A program made the position numbers and the translations under genes. Below are positions 19,292-27,951 of a stretch of DNA of 64,000 nt, piece after piece (the stretch's first letter is position 1; each line of letters starts with the position of its first letter). Origin of the DNA: Pseudolysinimonas sp051954455 (lineage in GTDB: Bacteria; Actinomycetota; Actinomycetes; Actinomycetales; Microbacteriaceae); NCBI RefSeq assembly GCF_051954455.1, contig NZ_JBQCHS010000001.1:1-64000 (forward strand), read 5' to 3'. The notes under the pieces were generated by a model that was not told where the DNA came from, searched no databases, and worked only from the letters and a program-made list of their open reading frames with translations.

Positions 19292-20239
19292 ATGGCGCTC
19301 TCCGCCTCCGACTGGCCGATCTCTGCGGTGCTGCTGCAGTTCCCGGATGCGCACGACGCTCCCGTCGAGGTGTGGGCCGACGTCCTCGGGCAGGCCCGCC
19401 GCGCCGGGTTCGACCGCGTGGACCTCATCGACAGCTGGGTGCGCCCCGCCGACCTCGACTCGTCACGGCGCGGGGAGCTCCTCGCCGTCCTGCGCGAGAA
19501 CGGACTCGTCGCGCCCGTCGTCGCCGTCGCGCGCAAGAGCGTCGTCGACCCCGAGAACGGGGCCGAGAACCTGGCCTACGACCACCGCACCATCGACGCC
19601 GCCGCGGATCTCGGCGTGAAGCTCATCTGCCTGGGACTGCACCGCCCGCTCACCCCGGCGCAGCGCGCCGTGCAGTGGTTCTGGACGGTCGACGGGCCGC
19701 GCGATTCCGACGAGCCCGAGGCGCGCGCGCTCGCCGTCACCCGGTTCCAGGAGCTCGGCCGGCACGCCGCGGAGGTCGGCGTGCAGCTCTCCCTCGAGCT
19801 CTACGAGGACACCTACCTCGGCACCGCGGCCTCGGCCGTGCGGCTCGTCGAGGAGATCGGGCTGCGCAACGTCGGCCTCTGCCCCGACGTCGGCAACCTC
19901 ATCCGACTCCACCGGCCCATCGAGCAGTGGCGCGACCTCTATGCGGCGACGCTCCCGTACGCCAACTACTGGCAGGTCAAGAGCTATCAGCGCGACGAGG
20001 ATCCGGCCACCGGCGCGGTGTTCGCGTTCCCGGCCCCGCTCGAGAGCGGCATCGTCAACCACCGCGAGGTGCTGCGGATGGCCATCGACGCCGGGTTCCA
20101 GGGCTACCTGGGGCTCGAGCACTACGGGGGCGACGGCCTGAGCGTCTGCGCCCGCAACCGCGACTACCTGCGCGGGATCCTGCCCGAGTCCGGCGACTAC
20201 ACGCCGGGCACCAGCCGGGTCGATCAGCCCGCGCTCTGA
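19292..20239 (+). CDS. TIM-barrel sugar phosphate isomerase/epimerase family protein
   Basis: This is a 315-residue xylose-isomerase-like TIM barrel (AP endonuclease 2 family). Acidic and His residues that could bind metal are seen in SLELYEDTYLG, LCPDVGNLIRLH, YWQVKSYQ and GLEHYGGDG. The ATG at 19292 has GAAGAAGGA upstream, and TAGCGT at 19255-19260 could be a -10 box. The next gene, a 3-hydroxyacyl-CoA-dehydrogenase-like enzyme, starts 13 bp after its stop, so the pair probably shares one pathway. Substrates in this family range from sugars to inosose and keto acids, so none is assigned. Confidence 0.8.
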   Translation: MALSASDWPISAVLLQFPDAHDAPVEVWADVLGQARRAGFDRVDLIDSWVRPADLDSSRRGELLAVLRENGLVAPVVAVARKSVVDPENGAENLAYDHRTIDAAADLGVKLICLGLHRPLTPAQRAVQWFWTVDGPRDSDEPEARALAVTRFQELGRHAAEVGVQLSLELYEDTYLGTAASAVRLVEEIGLRNVGLCPDVGNLIRLHRPIEQWRDLYAATLPYANYWQVKSYQRDEDPATGAVFAFPAPLESGIVNHREVLRMAIDAGFQGYLGLEHYGGDGLSVCARNRDYLRGILPESGDYTPGTSRVDQPAL

Positions 20240-20252
20240 ACGAGAGGACGAC

Positions 20253-21227
20253 ATGCCCGAGGACGCATATGCCGTGGTCGGATCCGGCTACATGGGGGGC
20301 GGGATCGCTCAGGTGCTGGCGCTCGCCGGCCATCCGGTCCGGATCTCCGACGTCACCCTCGAGGTCGCGGAGGCGAACCGCGAACGCCTGATCGCGGAGG
20401 CGCGCGCCTTCGCCGCCGACGATCTGTTCCCGGCCGACGCGGCCGAGACGATGGCCGCCCGCATCACCGCGCACGAGCTCGAGGATGCCGTCGCCGGCGT
20501 GCGCTTCATCGAGGAGGCGGTGCCCGAGCGCCTCGAGCTCAAGCAGGAGACGCTCCGCCGGATCGGCGAGGCGGCCCCGGCGGACGCGGTGGTCGGCAGC
20601 AACACGTCGAGCATCCCGATCGGCACCATGGCGCCGTCGATCGCGCGCCCCGAGCGGTTCCTCGGCGTGCACTTCAGCAACCCGTCACCGTTCATCCCGG
20701 CCGTCGAGGTCATCCCGCACACCGGCACCTCGCCCGAGGCCGTCGCGTTCGCCCGCGAGGTCATCGACTCCGTCGGCAAGGTCTCGGCCCTCGTCGAAGA
20801 CGTGACCGGCTTCGTGCTCAACCGCCTGCAGTTCGCGCTGCTGAACGAGGCGGCGCGGGTCGTGGAGGAGGGCGTGGCGTCGATCGAGGACGTCGACGCG
20901 ATCATCCGCGGCACCCTCGGATTCCGCCTCCCGTTCTTCGGGCCGTTCGCGATCGCCGACATGGCCGGCCTCGACACCTATGGCATGGTCTTCGCCCAGC
21001 TGCGTCAGGCCTACCCCGATCGGTACCCGACGCCCGACCTGCTCCAGCAGCAGATCGACGCGGGGCGCTTCGGCGTCAACAAGACCGGCGCCGGGTTCCT
21101 CGAGCCGCCCGCCAGCGGATCGGCCGAGCTCGTCGCGTACCGCAACCGCGCCTACGTGGCGATGTCGCGCCTCCTCGCCGAGCTCGGTCCCGCGCCCGTC
21201 GTGTACGCGGAGGGCGCCGGCGACTGA
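20253..21227 (+). CDS. 3-hydroxyacyl-CoA dehydrogenase family NAD-dependent oxidoreductase
   Basis: This 324-residue enzyme has a Rossmann start AVVGSGYMGGGIAQVLALAG, SNTSSIPIG, the catalytic-His segment GVHFSNPSPFIPAVEVIPH and a C-terminal helical domain (GFVLNRLQFALLNEA). It lacks any enoyl-CoA hydratase domain. Short stand-alone members also include L-gulonate 3-dehydrogenase, so a hydroxyacid from sugar breakdown is as possible as a hydroxyacyl-CoA. Its pairing with a TIM-barrel isomerase inside a sugar island favours the sugar-acid reading, which is inference. GAGAGGA precedes the ATG. Confidence 0.83.
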   Translation: MPEDAYAVVGSGYMGGGIAQVLALAGHPVRISDVTLEVAEANRERLIAEARAFAADDLFPADAAETMAARITAHELEDAVAGVRFIEEAVPERLELKQETLRRIGEAAPADAVVGSNTSSIPIGTMAPSIARPERFLGVHFSNPSPFIPAVEVIPHTGTSPEAVAFAREVIDSVGKVSALVEDVTGFVLNRLQFALLNEAARVVEEGVASIEDVDAIIRGTLGFRLPFFGPFAIADMAGLDTYGMVFAQLRQAYPDRYPTPDLLQQQIDAGRFGVNKTGAGFLEPPASGSAELVAYRNRAYVAMSRLLAELGPAPVVYAEGAGD

Positions 21228-21309
21228 CGCGCGCATCCGCCTGCGTCGACGCGCCGCCGCCGTCGGATCCGCACTATCGCGCCATGCTGACGACCGATAG
21301 CGTCGTCTC

Positions 21310-22587
21310 ATGCGGATCCTGCTGATCGGTGCGGGCGGTGTCGGCGATGCGATCGCGAAGATCGCCGCGCGTCGCGACTTCTTCGAACTCCTCGTCGTGA
21401 GCGACTACGACCCGACCCGCGCGCAGCGCACGATCGACTGGATCGTCGCCACGCACGGCTCCGAGGTCGCGGCGCGCTTCGTCGCCGCGCGGGTCGACGC
21501 CTCCGACCCGGAGAGCGTCGCCGCGCTCGCCCGCGAGCACGGCGCGACCCACGTCATGAACGCCGTGGAGCCCAAATTCGTGCCGACCGTCTTCGCCGGA
21601 GCGCTCGCCGCCGGCGCCGACTACCTCGACATGGCCATGAGCCTCTCCGAGCCGCACCCCGAGCGGCCCTACGAGGAGACCGGGGTCAAGCTCGGCGACG
21701 ACCAGTTCGAGCAGGCGCCCGACTGGGAGACCGCCGGCCGGCTCGCGCTCGTGGGCATGGGCGTCGAGCCCGGGCTCTCCGACGTGTTCGCCCGCTACGC
21801 GTCCGACCACCTGTTCTCGTCGATCGACGAGCTCGGCACCCGCGACGGCGCGAACCTCGTCGTGCGCGACGAGGCCGGCAATGAGATCTTCGCGCCGTCC
21901 TTCTCGATCTGGACGACCATCGAGGAGTGCCTCAACCCGCCCGTGGTGTGGACGAAGGACGGCGGGTGGGTGACGACCGCGCCCTTCTCCGAGCCGGAGA
22001 CGTTCGTCTTCCCCGAGGGCATCGGCCCCGTGGAGTGCGTCAACGTCGAGCACGAGGAGGTCCTCCTCATGCCGCGCTGGCTCGATGCGCGACGGGTGAC
22101 GTTCAAGTACGGCCTCGGCGACGAGTTCATCGGCGTGCTGAAGACGCTGCACACGCTGCACCTCGACTCGGTGGCGCCGCTGCGGGTGCGCAGCGCGAAC
22201 GGACCGGTGGAGGTCGCGCCGCGCGACGTCGTGGCGGCGGCGCTGCCCGATCCCGCCACGATCGGCCCGCGGATGACGGGCAAGACCTGCGCCGGCGTGT
22301 GGGTGACCGGCACGGGGCAGGACAGCGCACCGCGCGAGGTGTACCTCTACCACGTCGCCGACAACGAGTGGACGATGCGCGAGTACGAGAGCCAGTGCGT
22401 GGTGTGGCAGACCGCACTCAACCCGGTGATCGCCCTCGAGCTGCTCGCGACCGGCGCCTGGAGCGGGGTCGGCGTGCTCGGTCCCGAGGCGTTCGACGCG
22501 CAGCCGTTCCTCGAGCTGATGGCGAGGCCGGAGTCCGAGGGAGGCTACGGCCAGGCCTGGGGCCTCGAGGAGCGCACCGCGTCGTAG
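21310..22587 (+). CDS. Saccharopine dehydrogenase-like NAD(P)-binding protein
   Basis: This 425-residue protein has an N-terminal Rossmann motif RILLIGAGGVGDAIAKIA and the GATHVMNAVEPKFV and GVEPGLSDVFARYA blocks of the saccharopine dehydrogenase/reductase family. It could act on an amino acid or polyamine adduct, and no substrate can be read. TAGCGT ends 6 nt before the ATG, suggesting a leaderless transcript separate from the preceding pair. The gap before the MFS gene is 23 bp. Confidence 0.82.
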   Translation: MRILLIGAGGVGDAIAKIAARRDFFELLVVSDYDPTRAQRTIDWIVATHGSEVAARFVAARVDASDPESVAALAREHGATHVMNAVEPKFVPTVFAGALAAGADYLDMAMSLSEPHPERPYEETGVKLGDDQFEQAPDWETAGRLALVGMGVEPGLSDVFARYASDHLFSSIDELGTRDGANLVVRDEAGNEIFAPSFSIWTTIEECLNPPVVWTKDGGWVTTAPFSEPETFVFPEGIGPVECVNVEHEEVLLMPRWLDARRVTFKYGLGDEFIGVLKTLHTLHLDSVAPLRVRSANGPVEVAPRDVVAAALPDPATIGPRMTGKTCAGVWVTGTGQDSAPREVYLYHVADNEWTMREYESQCVVWQTALNPVIALELLATGAWSGVGVLGPEAFDAQPFLELMARPESEGGYGQAWGLEERTAS

Positions 22588-22610
22588 GCGGGAGATAGCC
22601 TGGTGGCGGG

Positions 22611-23924
22611 GTGCTCGCCCCGTCCTCCACCCTCTCCCGCACCGGCAAGGACCCCGTGACCACGGTCTCCCATCCGGGCGATGCGCTCTCGCGCGGCCGG
22701 CTGATCCTCTACATCGTCGCCCTCGGAGCGCTCGTCGCCCTCGGCCCCTTCACCATCGACCTGTACCTGCCGGCGTTCCCGCGGGTCGCGGCCGAGTTCC
22801 ACGCGCCCGACAGCGAGGTGCAGCTCACGCTCACCGCGACGACCGTCGGCTTCGGTCTCGGGCAGCTGTTCGTCGGTCCGCTGAGCGACCGGTTCGGCCG
22901 CCGCCGCCCGCTCCTGTTCGCGACCGCGCTCCACGTCGTCGCCAGCATCGCGGTCGCGCTCGCGCCGAGCGTGCCGGTGCTCATCGCGCTCCGGGTCGTC
23001 CAGGGCGTCGGCGCCGCGGGCGGCGGCGTCGTCGCGATGGCGATGGTGCGCGACCTGTTCGGCGGGCAGCCCCTCATCCGGATGCTCTCCCGGCTGGCGC
23101 TCGTGACGGGCCTCGCCCCGATCCTCGCCCCCGTCATCGGGTCGCAGCTGCTCGTCGTGCTCGACTGGCGCGGGGTGTTCTGGTGCCTCGCGGCCTACGG
23201 CGCGGTGATCCTGGTGGCCGCGCTCCTGCTCATCCGCGAGACCCTGCCGCCGGAGCTGCGACGGATGAGCGGGCATTCGACGGTCGGCCAGCGCTACCGC
23301 GCCCTGTTCGGCGACCGGGTCTTCGTCGGCGTCGCGATCATCGGCGGCATGACGTTCTCGGGTCTGTTCGCCTACCTGTCGTCGTCGCCGTTCATCCTGC
23401 AGGACGGTTACAGGCTGAGCGCACAGGAGTTCGGGCTCGCGTTCGGCATCAACTCGCTCGGCCTCGTGATCGCGTCGCAGGCGTCGTCACGGATCATGCG
23501 CCGGGTCGCGCCCGCCCGGGTGCTCGTGCTGAGCCTGCCCGTCATCCTGCTGGCCGCGCTCGCGCTGATCGTCGGCGGCTGGCTCGTCGAGACGCCGCCG
23601 TTCCTGGCGGTCGCGATCCCCTTCTTCGTGCTCGTGACCTGCGCGGGCTTCACCTTCCCGACCGTGCAGGTGCTCGCGCTCGCCGGACACGGGCGGGAGG
23701 CCGGCACCGCGGCATCGCTGCTGGGGGCCGCGAACTTCGGGCTGGCGGGCGCGATCTCGCCGATCGTCGGGCTGCTGGGCGTGACGGCCGCGCACGCCGG
23801 GCTCGTCATCGCCGGCACCTCCGTCATCGCGCTGACCTCGCTCTGGGTGCTCGTCCGGCCGCTGCGCCACGGCGTGATCAGCGACGACACCGGCTCGATC
23901 GAGATCCCGGGGGCGATCGGCTGA
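22611..23924 (+). CDS. Bcr/CflA-type multidrug efflux MFS transporter
   Basis: This is a proton-driven exporter of the drug:H+ antiporter-1 group with 12 predicted membrane helices, 437 residues from GTG 22611. The FTIDLYLPAFP segment in helix 1 and motif A GPLSDRFGRRRPLLF are diagnostic. The start is unsure. TAGCCT (22596-22601) ends 9 nt before GTG 22611, which fits a leaderless start, while GTG 22656 has AAGGA 4 nt upstream and gives 422 residues. It ends 1 bp before the convergent PH-domain gene. Confidence 0.88.
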   Translation: MLAPSSTLSRTGKDPVTTVSHPGDALSRGRLILYIVALGALVALGPFTIDLYLPAFPRVAAEFHAPDSEVQLTLTATTVGFGLGQLFVGPLSDRFGRRRPLLFATALHVVASIAVALAPSVPVLIALRVVQGVGAAGGGVVAMAMVRDLFGGQPLIRMLSRLALVTGLAPILAPVIGSQLLVVLDWRGVFWCLAAYGAVILVAALLLIRETLPPELRRMSGHSTVGQRYRALFGDRVFVGVAIIGGMTFSGLFAYLSSSPFILQDGYRLSAQEFGLAFGINSLGLVIASQASSRIMRRVAPARVLVLSLPVILLAALALIVGGWLVETPPFLAVAIPFFVLVTCAGFTFPTVQVLALAGHGREAGTAASLLGAANFGLAGAISPIVGLLGVTAAHAGLVIAGTSVIALTSLWVLVRPLRHGVISDDTGSIEIPGAIG

Positions 23925-23925
23925 G

Positions 23926-24564
23926 TCAGATGCCGAAGCGCTCGCCCGAGATGAGCATCGCGCCCGCCGCGACGCCCGCGATCGCGATCACGCCGAGGGC
24001 GATCCCGACGCCGGCGATCCAGGGCCGGTTCTCGAACCAGTAGGCGCTGCCCGGGTAGTCGCGGAAGAAGTCGCGGAGGTCGACCGGCTCGGTCGTCGTG
24101 ATGGGCGCCACGGGCAGGGCGGCGGCGACCCGCGTGAGGTCGCCGTCGTGCCAGAAGTTGCCGCGCATCCGGAACAGCCGCTCGCCGGCGGCGTCGCGCA
24201 CGAGGAGCTGGCACACCGGGCCGGGGGTGAGCCCGACGTAGGTGTTGACCAGATCGACGCGCGCGATCCGGTCGAGCGCGACCTCCTCCACCGGGCTGAA
24301 GATGCCGTTGCCGCGCAGCACGCCGTCGCGCACCTCGGTGAAGACGGTCAGCTGCCGAGCGCCGACGAGCACGCACAGGGCGAGCACCACGACGTGGATC
24401 GCGAGCACCTCGGCCCACGATCCGTCGTGGTCGTCCGCGGTGAACCAGTAGAGGGCGCCGAACAGCGGCGAGGTCACCAGGAGGCTCGTGATCGACGCCG
24501 TGCGGAGCAGCGCGCCGCGCGGCCGGACGCGGACCTCGGGAGTCGTGAGGGTCGCGTCGGGCAC
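23926..24564 (-). CDS. PH-domain-containing membrane protein
   Basis: This is a 212-residue protein of unknown role. Two hydrophobic segments near residues 22-42 and 52-70, a middle bacterial PH-like domain (VFTEVRDGVLRGNGIFSPVEEVALDRIARVDLVN) and one C-terminal helix (about 182-204) are visible. The annotation rests on that layout. The GTG start is preceded on its strand by TAGCAT ending 6 nt away, a leaderless-type promoter. It is divergent from the Gfo/AKR fusion, and a 30-bp palindrome in the gap lies 21 bp beyond its start, so the LacI regulator could affect it too. Confidence 0.72.
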   Translation of the reverse strand: MPDATLTTPEVRVRPRGALLRTASITSLLVTSPLFGALYWFTADDHDGSWAEVLAIHVVVLALCVLVGARQLTVFTEVRDGVLRGNGIFSPVEEVALDRIARVDLVNTYVGLTPGPVCQLLVRDAAGERLFRMRGNFWHDGDLTRVAAALPVAPITTTEPVDLRDFFRDYPGSAYWFENRPWIAGVGIALGVIAIAGVAAGAMLISGERFGI

Positions 24565-24584
24565 TCGGTGATGCTACCGTTCGG

Positions 24585-24614
24585 GTCGTCACCGTGAACG
24601 TTCACGGTGACGAC
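24585..24614. promoter_or_regulatory. 30-bp perfect palindromic operator
   Basis: Positions 24585-24614 are fully self-complementary, with core CGTGAACGTTCACG and central CG as in LacI-family operators. It lies between the divergent PH-protein and fusion genes, 25 bp before the fusion ATG at 24640. It probably binds the LacI-type protein encoded at 26637, the last gene of the same unit. Confidence 0.85.
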
Positions 24615-24639
24615 GGGAACGTGGGCGAGGAGGCTCGGG

Positions 24640-26658
24640 ATGACGGACCAGGACGGCACCGGACAGGCGACGGCAGGCGGCACGACGGGCTGGGCCGTGC
24701 TCGGGCCGGGCGGGATCTCGCGGCGCTTCGTCTCGCAGCTCGCGGCCGGCGGCGGACGGCTCGCCGCGGTGGGCAGCTCCGACGCGCGCCGCGCCGCGGC
24801 GCTCGCGACCGAGGCGGGCGCGACGGAGGCGGCGACCGGCTCCTACGCGGACGCGCTCGCCGCCCCCGGGGTCGACGCGGTCTACATCGCGACGGTCAAC
24901 ACGGGCCACGCGCGGCTCGTGCTCGACGCGCTCGCCGCGGGCAAGGCCGTGCTGTGCGAGAAGCCGCTCGCGCCGAACCACGGCACCGCGATGGCGCTCA
25001 TCGACGCGGCGGAGCGGGCCGGGCTGCCCCTGGTCGAGGCGTTCATGTACCGCTTCCACCCGCTCACGAGGGAGCTCCTGCGGCTCGTGCGCGACGGCGC
25101 CATCGGCGAGGTCCGCCACATCGACGCGACCTTCGCCTTCCGTACAGCCGACCACACCGGCCGGCTGTACGACGCCGACATCGCGGGCGGCGGCATCCTC
25201 GACGTCGGCGGCTACCCCGTGACGATGGCGAACGCGCTCGCGGCAGCGGCGGCCGGAACGGACGTCGCCGAGCCCGCCGAGCTCGTCGGGAGCGGCCACG
25301 TGGGGGAGGCGGGCGTCGACGAGTGGGCCGTCGCCGACCTGGTGTACCGCGGCGGGGTCACCGCGACCGTGCGCTGCGGGACCCGCGTCGAGCTGACGAG
25401 CCAGGTGCTCATCGACGGGTCGCGCGGCCGGATCCGGGTCGCCAACCCGTGGATCGTCCAGGAGGGCGACCCGGCCATCGAGATCGCGACCGTCGACGAC
25501 GAGCCGCGGGTGATCGCCTTCCCGGGCGAGCTGCCGTACGGAGCCGAGGCAGCGGCGACGGTCGCCGCGCGGCGCGAGGGCCGCATCGAGGCGTCGGAGA
25601 TGTCGCACGCCGACTCGCTGGCCACCGCGCGCACCCTCGACCGATGGAAGGCCGCGGTCGGCGTGCGGTTCCCGTTCGAGGCGGAGGCGGCCGACATCCC
25701 GACGGTCGGCGGGCGCCCGCTCGTCGTCGAGCCCGTTCCGCCGATGCGCGACGGCGAGATCGCCGGCATCGGCACCCGCATGTCCCGTCTCGTGATGGGC
25801 GTCGACAACCAGCCGGACCTCGCCCACGCCTCCGCGATCTTCGACGCGTTCGTCGAGGCGGGCGGCACCGCGTTCGACACCGGCTGGGTCTACGGGGCCG
25901 GCACGATGGAGCCGCGCCTCGGGCGGTGGATCGCGAACCGCGGCGTCCGCAACGACGTCGTCGTCATCGCGAAGGGCGCGCACACGCCCTACTGCGATCC
26001 CGAGTCGCTCACCCGGCAGCTGCACGAGAGCCTCGACCGGCTCCAGACCGACTACGCGGACATCTACATGATGCATCGCGACAACCCCGAGATCCCGGTC
26101 GGGGAGTTCGTCGACGTCATGGACGAGCACCGCCGTGCCGGGCGCATCCGCGTCTACGGGGTCTCCAACTGGTCACTCGAGCGCTTCGACGAGGCCAACG
26201 CCTGGGCGCGCGCGAACGGACGCCACGAGCTGGCCGTGCTGAGCAACCACTTCGGTCTCGCGGAGGCGTACGACGTGCCGTGGGCCGGCTGCCGCCACGT
26301 CACCGATGCGGCGTCGAAGGCGTGGCTCGAGGAGCGGCAGGTCCCGCTCCTCCCGTGGTCGTCGCAGGCGCGCGGCTTCTTCACCGGCCGCGCCCGCCCG
26401 GACGACCGGAGCGACGCGGAGCTCGTGCGCTGCTACTACAGCGACGACAACTTCGAGCGCCTCCGCCGGGCCGAGCAGATCGGCGGGGAGTTCGGCGTGC
26501 CGGCGACGGCCGTGGCGCTCGCCTACGTGCTCGCCCAGCCTTTCCCGACCTTCCCGCTGTTCGGGCCCCGGACCATCCAGGAGATGCGGTCGTCGATGCT
26601 CGGCCTGACGATCGACCTCACCCCGGAGCAGGTCGCGTGGCTCGACCTGCGGGGCTGA
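24640..26658 (+). CDS. Gfo/Idh/MocA dehydrogenase fused to an aldo/keto reductase
   Basis: This is a 672-residue two-enzyme fusion. Residues 17-340 are a Gfo/Idh/MocA dehydrogenase, with Rossmann loop VLGPGGISRRF and the EKP motif CEKPLAPN (Lys108), and AGGGILDVGGYP in the alpha/beta domain. From about 368 to the end it is an aldo/keto reductase with the full tetrad Asp413, Tyr418, Lys445 and His479 and a C-terminal VAWLDL end. Both active sites look intact. The ATG at 24640 has GAGGAGG 7 nt upstream. The GTG at 24607 would lie inside the palindrome and is rejected. The LacI gene follows with overlap. Coupled oxidation and reduction of one sugar is a reasonable guess. Confidence 0.9.
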   Translation: MTDQDGTGQATAGGTTGWAVLGPGGISRRFVSQLAAGGGRLAAVGSSDARRAAALATEAGATEAATGSYADALAAPGVDAVYIATVNTGHARLVLDALAAGKAVLCEKPLAPNHGTAMALIDAAERAGLPLVEAFMYRFHPLTRELLRLVRDGAIGEVRHIDATFAFRTADHTGRLYDADIAGGGILDVGGYPVTMANALAAAAAGTDVAEPAELVGSGHVGEAGVDEWAVADLVYRGGVTATVRCGTRVELTSQVLIDGSRGRIRVANPWIVQEGDPAIEIATVDDEPRVIAFPGELPYGAEAAATVAARREGRIEASEMSHADSLATARTLDRWKAAVGVRFPFEAEAADIPTVGGRPLVVEPVPPMRDGEIAGIGTRMSRLVMGVDNQPDLAHASAIFDAFVEAGGTAFDTGWVYGAGTMEPRLGRWIANRGVRNDVVVIAKGAHTPYCDPESLTRQLHESLDRLQTDYADIYMMHRDNPEIPVGEFVDVMDEHRRAGRIRVYGVSNWSLERFDEANAWARANGRHELAVLSNHFGLAEAYDVPWAGCRHVTDAASKAWLEERQVPLLPWSSQARGFFTGRARPDDRSDAELVRCYYSDDNFERLRRAEQIGGEFGVPATAVALAYVLAQPFPTFPLFGPRTIQEMRSSMLGLTIDLTPEQVAWLDLRG

Positions 26659-27641
26659 ACGGCGCGGGATCGCGCGGCGACGCCGGCAGGCGCGCGACGA
26701 TACTCGACGTCGCGGCGGCCGCCGGCGTCTCCCGGCAGACGGTCACCCGTGCGATGAACGGCATGGGCGACATCAGCCCGGCGACGCGGGCGCGCGTGCT
26801 CGCCGCCGCCGAGGAGCTCGGATACCGCCCGTCGCGCTTCGGTCGGGGGCTCGTGACCGGCGGCGAGCGGCAGCTCGGGCTCGTGCTCGACGACCTGCGC
26901 AATCCGTACTTCCCCGAGCTGGCTGCCGCCGTCGTCGCGCGTGCGGCCGAGCACGGCTGGAACGTGCTGCTCGTCGACGCCGCCCTCGCCGAGGATCCGA
27001 CGGAGCTGCTCGCCGCGCTCGGCCGGCAGGTCGACGCGGTCGTGGGCTACATCGGCGTGCGGGTGCCCGACTGGCTCCGGGAGCCGGGCGCGCTCCCGGT
27101 GGTGACGCTCGGCGAGGAGGTCGACCCACTGCTCGGCGGGATCCGGCTGGACGACGGCCCCGCGATCGCCGCGCTCGCCGCGCACCTCGCCGGGGCTGGA
27201 GTCCGCCGACCGGCCGTGCTCGGGCCGGGGGAGCCGGGCCACGGCGGTCGCACGGGGCGGCTCGCCGCAGCCCTCGCGTCGCAGGGGATGCCGGTGCGCA
27301 CGATCGCCGCAGGCGCCGTGAGCGCGGAGGCCGCCGCGGCGGCCGCGACGCCGCATCTCACGGGCCCGGACGCCGTCGACGCGGTCGTCGCGTTCAACGA
27401 CATCATGGCGCTCGGGGTCCTCGCCGCCTGCCGTCGGGCCGGGGTCGCGGTCCCCGATGACGTGCGCGTCGTCGGGATCGATGGCCTGCCGCTCGGCGAG
27501 CTCGTCTCCCCGACGCTCACGACGCTCGCCCTCGACCTCGACGAGGTCGCCCGCGATGCCGTGGAGCTGGTGGTCGGCGGGCGTGGATCGCGTGCCGTGC
27601 TCACCGTGCGGCATCGGCTCGTGCTGCGCGAATCGGCATAG
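26637..27641 (+). CDS. LacI-family repressor of the fusion-enzyme operon
   Basis: This is a 334-residue LacI/GalR regulator with HTH TILDVAAAAGVSRQTVTRAMNG at about residues 19-40, then an effector-binding domain with VVAFNDIMALGVLAA and VVGIDGLPLGELVSP. The N-terminal part before the HTH has no ATG. GTG 26637 is the nearest in-frame start with a ribosome site (GGAG 8 nt upstream) and overlaps the fusion gene by 22 bp, so it is translationally coupled. Its likely target is the palindrome at 24585-24614. The gene stands right before the tRNA-Ser, at the border of the sugar island. Confidence 0.85.
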   Translation: MARPAGLNGAGSRGDAGRRATILDVAAAAGVSRQTVTRAMNGMGDISPATRARVLAAAEELGYRPSRFGRGLVTGGERQLGLVLDDLRNPYFPELAAAVVARAAEHGWNVLLVDAALAEDPTELLAALGRQVDAVVGYIGVRVPDWLREPGALPVVTLGEEVDPLLGGIRLDDGPAIAALAAHLAGAGVRRPAVLGPGEPGHGGRTGRLAAALASQGMPVRTIAAGAVSAEAAAAAATPHLTGPDAVDAVVAFNDIMALGVLAACRRAGVAVPDDVRVVGIDGLPLGELVSPTLTTLALDLDEVARDAVELVVGGRGSRAVLTVRHRLVLRESA

Positions 27642-27667
27642 GCGATCCCGCGCGCTCATCGTGGTGC

Positions 27668-27755
27668 TGGCGGAGGATGGGGGATTCGAACCCCCGAGGG
27701 CTTTCACCCAACACGCTTTCCAAGCGTGCGCCATAGGCCACTAGGCGAATCCTCC
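27668..27755 (-). tRNA. tRNA-Ser (anticodon GGA)
   Basis: An 88-nt tRNA with encoded CCA is read on the minus strand. The acceptor stem GGAGGAT pairs with ATCCTCC, the anticodon stem CACGC/GCGTG encloses loop TTGGAAA with anticodon GGA, there is a long variable arm as in serine tRNAs, and the T loop has GGGTTCGAATCCC. It decodes UCC and UCU. Confidence 0.97.
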
Positions 27756-27788
27756 TGGCGTCGCCCCGCCTGCGGGAACAGGCGGAGA

Positions 27789-27878
27789 GGACCCCCCGCG
27801 CACCCGCCAGAGCCCGGTTACCCTTGCTGCGTCTCCGCCCTGGGGGAGTTGGCCTGGATGGCGCCACGCGGGGAGCCG
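27789..27878 (-). ncRNA. ffs: 4.5S signal recognition particle RNA (bacterial small type)
   Basis: On the minus strand the terminal stem pairs CCCCGCG near the 5-prime end with CGCGGGG near the 3-prime end. The apical part has CCCAGGGCGGAGAC followed by GCAGCAAGGGTAA, the conserved Ffh-binding loop pattern of actinobacterial SRP RNA. It lies near dnaX, as in many actinobacteria, between tRNA-Ser and the surface protein gene. Exact ends are approximate. Confidence 0.85.
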
Positions 27879-27904
27879 TGGGAAGTCTACTGGACGGCGA
27901 GGGG

Positions 27905-27929
27905 GCCGGGACCCTGATCCGGTCCCGGC
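27905..27929 (-). terminator. Hairpin terminator after the surface protein gene
   Basis: A perfect 9-bp stem, GCCGGGACC (27905-27913) and GGTCCCGGC (27921-27929), with a 7-nt loop lies 22 bp after the minus-strand stop at 27952 and before the SRP RNA. It separates the two transcripts. Confidence 0.7.
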
Positions 27930-27951
27930 TCCCTCGGGGTTCCGCGGCGCG

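Noticed and set aside
24594..27641. Plus-strand open frame of 1015 codons suggesting a giant protein
   Set aside because: The first two thirds are an Arg-rich shadow of the Gfo/AKR fusion gene. Only the part from 26637 is real (LacI regulator).
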